Shown here in pieces: positions 58,416-64,000 of a DNA stretch of 64,000 nt; position 1 is the first letter of the stretch, and each line of letters opens with the position of its first letter. Made by a program: the position numbers and the translations under genes. The notes beneath the pieces were generated by a model. The model was not told the origin of the DNA and searched no databases. It was given only the letters and a program-made list of their open reading frames with translations. The stretch is from Cotesia glomerata (Eukaryota > Arthropoda > Insecta > Hymenoptera > Braconidae): assembly GCF_020080835.1 (NCBI RefSeq), contig NC_058161.1, forward strand, positions 13,511,103 through 13,575,102, read 5' to 3'.

Positions 58416-58470
58416 TAACAACCTTGTAGTAACTATGTATCTGCCGTAGCTTGTAAATTATAAATAAATA
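58385..58470 (+). repeat. (AAT)n microsatellite and possible retroelement tail
   Basis: About ten AAT/TAA units (58386-58414), then GTAACTATGTATCTGCCGTA and TTATAAATAAATAAAA, which could be the tail of a truncated LINE. Weak. Confidence 0.45.
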
Positions 58471-58499
58471 AAATTTTGCTTTATTAAATAATGACTTTT

Positions 58500-59410
58500 G
58501 TTAAATTGCACTGTACTTTCTTAAGTATTGATGATTTTAAAGATATAAGCTCATCCTGATGTTACACTCATGAAGAGCTTTCATTTGAGTACCCACATGC
58601 CTTTTTTGATATATCTTTCATATATAGATATATATGATATATATAAATATATAAAATATATGAAAAATTGATGTGGGTACTCAAATGAAAAGTCATGATG
58701 AGTGTAATGTCAAGATGAGCTTATATCTATAAAAATGTCAATAGTTTACAAAATACAATGTCATTTCTTAATTATTTACGTTTTTAAAGATGTAAGCTCA
58801 TCCCGATGATACACTCATCAAGAGCTTTCATTTGAGTACCCACATGCATTTTTGATAAATTTTTCATATATACATATATATATAATATATAAATATATAA
58901 AATATATGAAAAATTGATGTGGGTACTCAAATGAAAGGTCTCGATGAGTGTAATGTCAGGATGAGCTTATATCTTTAAAAATGTTAATAGTTCAAAAGAT
59001 ACTAGGTCATTTCTTAATTAATGAAAATTAATTTAGCATTCATTTGATAATTTTAAAAAATTTAGAACAAATCAATGGCAAAAAATATTTTCAAAACTAA
59101 GAAATGCAATTTTTTAAAAATAATTTTTTTTTAAATCTAAAAACATATTCAATTTTGATATATTTTTCATATATACATATATATAATAGATAACTTGAAA
59201 ATATAAGCTCATCTTGATGTTACACTCATCCAGAGCTTTCATTTGAGTACCAACAAGCATTTTTGATATATTTTTCATATATACATATATATAAAATATA
59301 TAAATATATGAAAAATTGATGTGGGTACTCAAATGAAAGGTCTCGATGAGTATAATGTCAGGATGAGCTTATATCTTTAAAAATGTCAATAGTTCACAAG
59401 ATACAGGGTC
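58500..59410. repeat. Cluster of AT-centred palindromes
   Basis: Three copies (about 58515-58745, 58770-59000, 59150-59400) of the ~230 bp palindrome. The last two are followed by TTTCTTAATTA or TATGTATCTAGAGA, which also follows the copy ending near 56235. Confidence 0.85.
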
Positions 59411-59748
59411 ATTTCTTAATTATGTATCTAGAGACAGAGCTTTTTTAAATGCAGTCTAAATACTTATCATCAAAATACACTGGCCACAAAATTTTGCTTA
59501 TTCTTTTAATAAGATAAATGATAATAATAATAATAATCAAATATCCATTAAAATCAGTCCCATTTTTTTTCTCATAAATTATCAAAATAACATACCAAAA
59601 AAGCTAATCTTATCAGAGTTATTAAGGGTATCGGTGAATTAACACTAAATAACAATAAAATAACTTAACTACCTAAAGATCTAAGATCAAATAGAATATT
59701 TGGCACATCGAAGTCAGTCCTATTATAACGTACATGTCTTTAAAAGGA

Positions 59749-59960
59749 TTACTTTTGTTCCTTGGAGTCCTTGTACGCTTGAGACTGGATCACCCTCTCT
59801 TTTAGCATCATGTACTGCTTTTGAACATGAGACACTTTTGATTTTAAAGAATCAGTCAATTCTTTTTGAATTTGCTGGACTTCCTGCATTTCTTTTCGGA
59901 GGTTTAGGTAGTCTTCTGTTATTTCTGATACTGTTTGGATTAATTCCATTACCGAATCCT

Positions 59961-60003
<43 letters not shown>

Positions 60004-63000
60004 GTATAATTGAGATTTAATAACTTAGATAGACCTATAATATAAATTATAATATTCACTATAAGATAAATAAGGACCTTAACTATTAGAAAAAAATTAA
60101 ATTTACTCATAATCTAATATTTTTTATTTTACATTGGCGGCGAAAGGACCTCCTTAAGAAAAAAAATTTTTATTTCTTTACAAAAAGATATAAAATAAAA
60201 AATTAAAAAATCCAAGTAACCGATATGGTTGTATATGATTTTTGGACATTAAAAAAAATTTTGTTGTAAATTTAAAAATTAAAAGAAACAATTTTGGAAC
60301 GTACTTGGTGTTTGTCATTGTGTACTTCAATTTTTTTTAAAAGTCCTAGTAGATAGATTTTAGGAATTTCATAAAAAGTGAAATATTTCGTAACCACGCA
60401 CACTAAATACGTTCCAAAATTGTTTCTTTTAATTTTTAAATTTACGACAAAATTTTTTAATGCCCAAAAATCATATACAACCATATCGGTTACTTGGATT
60501 TTTAATTTTTATTTTATATCTTTTGTAAAGAAATAAAAATTTTTTTCTTAATAGTCTTATGAACGTGGACTTGGCGTGATTTTTTTACAGTGAAACTGTT
60601 TTTGTTAGGATTTCAGTATTTTTTGTAATTATAATTAAAATTGACAATTTTAATTTAATACATTTCCGGTGGCAAACTATCCCCTTTAAGCTATCGTTCA
60701 TGTAAAAGTTATTCTTGCGCCGCCTGGCGTGTGTGATTGCAAGCTGTCAAATATCTTTTTTTCACTGTAGTTTCCCATTTATTATAAGATTAGCATGCAT
60801 CCTTATATTATTTAGTCTCTGGCCGTCCGCTCTTTACATAAGAAAAAAGTTAAAATCTAAAAATCTGGGTCACTATAGTTTGTGCTGATTATTTTTAATA
60901 ATTTTAAATAGAAATTATAAAGATAATTGATAATAATCAAGTAATACGCGTAATAAAAAGCATGAACTACTATTATAAAATATCATATAAAAAAAAAATC
61001 AAAATAAATTTGAAAAAAAATTTGTAACCTCAAAAAACCGTTCTGCTTACGGTATATACACACTCGGTAGTCTGGCTTGAGAACGGAACTTGGCGCCAGA
61101 CTCTATCGAGTCTGTTGATTAGTGAAAATTTACTTGAATAAGTTAATATTCACTATTTCCAAGTGCCAATCATACCACTGATTCGAACCAGTGGTACGAT
61201 TGGCACTTGGAAATAGTGAATATTCACTTATTCAAGTGAATTTTCACTAATTCATGTTTAGAGAGTGTGTACTTCAATTTTTTTTAAAAGTCCTAGTAGA
61301 TAGATTTTAGGAATTTCATAAAAAGTGAAATATTTCGTAACCACGCACACTAAATACGTTCCAAAATTCTTTCTTTTAATTTTTAAATTTACGACAAAAT
61401 TTTTTTAAGGGGGGAAATACGTGTACAGGCTTAAAACGATTCAATTTTTTTTTTTTTTATAAATCGCTTGTTAAACTATTCAAAAATATAGATTGAAAAT
61501 TTAAAGTCAAAATTTCCATTCGTTCAAAAGTTATAAGCGATTTATTAATTACTTTAATACTATTTTACATTAACTTTTTCTGTCACTTTTTTTTCAAACG
61601 CGTTTTTCTCGAAACGAGTTTTTTCAAAACTGTGTGCAGTCTAGCTCAAAGAGTTTTAAACCAATCATCTTGCGATATGGCTTATAATTTTCTTTATACA
61701 ATTACCTTGAATATGAACCTCAATCGAAAGCGATATTTTTATTTAAACTATTTTTTAATAGACAATGTATGAAAAAGTGATAAAAATCACGACTTAATTT
61801 TACAGCCCTGTAAAAATGGAAATTTTTACTTTTTTTGTGGAATTGAGGTTCATATGGAAGATACACATATAAATGAAGTAATTTTTCTGTGCCATTGATT
61901 TCAAATAAAAATTGTGGCTTCCATACTGCACACAGATTGCTAAATCGGATGACAACCTACGATGTGTATCAGCTGATATCTCCGCTATTTGTTAACTTAT
62001 ATTATTGTTTAATACGAAAAAATACTCATAAATATATGTATAAAATAACCTGATAGTTTCAATAAATAATATTAATTTCTTATACCTTAAAAAAATTAAT
62101 GAAAATCAGCATGAAAACGGCCTTCTACACGTATTTCCCCCCTTAATGTCCAAAAATCATATACAACCATATCGGTTACTTGGATTTTTTAATTTTTTAT
62201 TTTATATCTTTTTGTAAAGAAATAAAAATTTTTGCCCTCCGGGCGGAAAGTGGCAACTTTCGTCCCGCTGCGCTAAACAAAGTTGCCGCTTTCCGCCTTC
62301 GTCGGACAAAAATAGTATACACTCCACGGGAAGTAAATAAGAAAGCCTCAGATCACATGTCTGTTGACCTCGGCTTCGCCTCGGACAACAATTACATGTG
62401 ATCTGAGACATTTCTTACTTTACTTCCCTAGGTGTGTAATATACTTTTTCTTAATAGTCTTATGAACGTGGACTTGGCGCGATTTTTTTTACAGTGAAAC
62501 TGTTTTTGTTCGGATTACAATTTACTTCCTAAGGAAATGAAAATGTTAAATTGCTCTTTGTCAACTCTACGTAAAAAACTTAGGGCCTGGTTAGAATCTA
62601 ATAATGTTTAGGCATATAAATAATTGGAAAAGCTAAATTATTGAAATTGTTAAAATTTGGTATAATAATGTACTTATTACTTTGTGCTTAAATAATTTAT
62701 TATTATATACAATAAATAAATAACTTATTATTATTAAAATAAAATTTTAATATTAAAAGGTTATTAAAAAAGAGAAAAACAAATAAATAATTAAAAATAA
62801 TACCTGATTTTCTCCAGAAGGAAATTCTTTTTCAAAAGACTCCAGTCTCCAAGTAATTGATTCAATTTTATCATCTGTGTTTTTTAACTAAAATATACAA
62901 ATTAATTATTATAAATAATAAATATAAATATCAATAATATTGGAAATAAAAGGTTTGAAGGTTAGAAAAGAATACTTACACTTTCTTCGAGGTTTGAAAA

Positions 63001-63012
63001 TGCCTTTTCCAT
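59749..63012 (-). CDS. SKA2: SKA2-like spindle and kinetochore-associated protein (3 exons, 108 aa)
   Basis: Likely subunit of the Ska complex, which couples kinetochores to spindle microtubules; SKA2 dimerises with SKA1 and SKA3 through a helical N-terminus. Exons (minus): 63012-62980, 62887-62804, 59958-59749; all phase 0, total 327 bp. The protein starts MEKAFSNLEESLKNTDDKIE, then WRLESFEKEFP, and continues as one long predicted helix (EITEDYLNLRKEMQEVQQIQ) to the end DSKEQK. The opening pattern (short hydrophobic/acidic heptads, then a WRLE-type motif, then a Pro break) matches vertebrate SKA2 (121 aa), which has YRLE in the same place. The short length and all-helical composition mean another small coiled-coil protein cannot be excluded. 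The polypyrimidine tract before exon 3 is a (TTA)n microsatellite. Intron 2 (2.8 kb) is full of palindromes. Confidence 0.75.
59961..60003 (+). repeat. (AAT)n microsatellite at the SKA2 exon 3 acceptor
   Basis: About fourteen AAT/TAA units directly adjoin the exon 3 splice acceptor. On the transcribed strand they form (TTA)n, then CAG, so repeat-length change would alter the polypyrimidine tract. Confidence 0.85.
60160..60545. mobile_element. Foldback repeat in SKA2 intron 2
   Basis: The left arm (60160-60300) includes CCAAGTAACCGATATGGTTG and TATATGATTTTTGGACATTA. The right arm (60410-60545) is its inverse (CAACCATATCGGTTACTTGG). Between them lies TTTTAAAAGTCCTAGTAGAT. The right half and following GTCTTATGAACGTGGACTTG recur at 61265-61400, 62145-62230 and 62455-62480. 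Confidence 0.8.
61119..61250. repeat. 132 bp near-perfect palindrome
   Basis: The two ~60 bp arms (from TTAGTGAAAATTTACTTG to CCAATCATACCACTG, and back) differ at only about three or four positions. The central loop is ATTCGAAC. On the minus strand the centre reads CTGGTTCGAATCAGTGG, which contains a near-consensus Pol III B-box. Could form a long RNA or DNA hairpin. No ORF. Confidence 0.9.
62228..62445. repeat. Pair of GC-richer hairpins in SKA2 intron 2
   Basis: First hairpin: GGGCGGAAAGTGGCAACTTT (62241) pairs with AAAGTTGCCGCTTTCCGCC (62279). Second: AGTATACACTCCACGGGAAG and CCTCAGATCACATGT (62314-62360) pair with ACATGTGATCTGAG and CTTCCCTAGGTGTGTAATAT (to 62445), with CCTCGGCTTCGCCTCGG at the tip. 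It interrupts a copy of the 60160-60545 repeat, which resumes at about 62448, so it is an insertion. The two open frames crossing it are incidental. Confidence 0.8.
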
Positions 63013-63260
63013 TTTTATTAATTTTTTATAAGAATTCTCTGGACAGTAATTTAATAAATCACCAAAAATAATAAGAAATAACAATAAATGTTAAATTTTT
63101 TAGTGATTAATTTAAAAAGTTTGTGCTGGTAAATTTATAATTCCCGATGGGTGGTTGACTAAAGACCACAGGGATTCCTGCGTGTTGTTGTGAGCGTTTG
63201 CGCATGCGCAAGTAAAGCGCGCGTGGGTTTTAAACAAGCGGGAAAATTTAAATAGTTTTA
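63013..63260 (-). promoter_or_regulatory. SKA2 promoter region with NRF-1-like site
   Basis: Upstream of the SKA2 ATG. TGCGCATGCGCA at 63199-63210 is a perfect match to the NRF-1 / EWG palindrome, a common element in housekeeping promoters, and is followed by AAGCGCGCG. The site is about 190 bp from the start codon and is the only CpG-rich patch here. Confidence 0.5.
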
Positions 63261-64000
63261 ATAATTATTTTTATTTGAATTTAGTAAGTTACAAATCTAA
63301 TTTTCGAATTAAATAATAAAATAGATAAGAATGTAATTGTAAAATTCTAAATAGTTAATAAAGAAAAGCCATATATAAAAAGATCTGGTCAGATCTGCCT
63401 TAGCAGATCTAGCCAGATCTTTAAATTGTCTCTATCTAACGAGATCTGGCCAGATATAATCAAATCTGACCAGATATAACTCAAAAAAGTGCCATTCGGC
63501 AGCCGAAATGGAAGTAGATTTCATTTTTTACTTATTAATTGAAATTACAATTAGATTTTAACGTACGATTTTTTTTTGTAATCATTAGACTCAAAGTTTA
63601 CACAGTTATTATATAAAATTTATTATAATTTATTATAACTTTATTTTAGACTCAGATAGTTTTTTTCTACTATCAAATTTGCTTTCAGAATGTTTTTATC
63701 TCTCAGATTTTACTGTTAAATAAAAAAAAAAGGTAAAAAATTATTGTACTTCAATACTTTTCAATCAGTTTTATATAGATAAAACGACTGCAAGAGTAAA
63801 ATTTCTTAAAAATGATCATAAGATGGATGTTTTTTGTTTTAAAAAAAAATGAATGCACATTAATCGAAGCTTAATTTCTCAGCTTTCAGATGCATTTTAC
63901 AGAAATCGAATATCTCGACGCATTCAAAAGTTATTTGAAGAAAAAGTAGTGAAAGTATCAAATTTTCAAAATTTCAGAATTTTGAAATGCTGTAATTTCT
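63261..64000. repeat. SKA2 upstream spacer with AGATCTGG cluster
   Basis: Positions 63381-63480 contain about eight variants of the palindromic words AGATCTGGYCAGATCT and GATCTGGCCAGATATA. The remaining 500 bp to the window end is AT-rich and shows nothing recognisable. Confidence 0.6.

Noticed and set aside
62180..62411. Overlapping ORFs on both strands in SKA2 intron 2
   Set aside because: Overlapping frames on both strands are a consequence of the palindromic GC-richer hairpins. There is no family resemblance and no splice support.

Overview
This is a eukaryotic, AT-rich, intron-containing and very repeat-dense window. The genes point to an insect: a Medea/Smad4 gene, a membrane-anchored AA15 lytic polysaccharide monooxygenase of the insect type, and single-copy SART3, PRKRIP1 and SKA2 orthologues. 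A parasitoid hymenopteran is my best guess from the compact AT-rich gene structures, the style of the repeats and a large secreted RNase T2 gene. That last step is inference.

Layout. (1) 1550-14475, minus: an 11-exon Medea (Smad4) gene whose exon phases close exactly to 697 residues, with introns packed with repeats. (2) 14.5-20.5 kb: intergenic mobile DNA, including a foldback element with a tRNA-like axis, a 5S-rRNA-derived stretch, TATATAATTATATATG-type arrays and a tandem array resembling RFX X-boxes. (3) 20576-23787, minus: a secreted RNase T2 with an unusually long Ser/Pro-rich repeat N-terminus. It is followed at 24.26-25.98 kb by a broken tandem copy whose catalytic part has been replaced by a dispersed repeat. 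(4) 26855-28474, minus: an intronless 539-residue ORF that I do not recognise. (5) 30837-32442, minus: PRKRIP1. (6) 32.65-35.06 kb: a large foldback element with nested repeats and a non-LTR retrotransposon tail. (7) 36439-44665, plus: SART3, 5 exons. (8) 45888-51448, minus: an AA15 LPMO, 3 exons, whose first exon sits between two inverted arrays of a ~130 bp satellite (48.9-51.1 and 52.0-53.9 kb). (9) 54-59.7 kb: gene-poor, with clusters of an AT-rich palindromic repeat. (10) 59749-63012, minus: SKA2, 3 exons, with hairpins in its second intron.

The genes do not form one pathway. Medea is a TGF-beta/BMP effector, SART3 and PRKRIP1 belong to splicing, SKA2 to the kinetochore, and the LPMO and RNase T2 are secretory-pathway enzymes. 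The most distinctive feature of the window is its repeat biology. Three unrelated foldback element families carry a tRNA-like (Pol III A/B box-like) segment near their axis. Many elements share the terminal signature AAGGTAAAAGCMCCAATTATT. One palindromic family is present in roughly 25-28 copies.

All exon boundaries below were deduced by hand from GT-AG signals and reading-frame continuity. Repeat boundaries are approximate unless stated.
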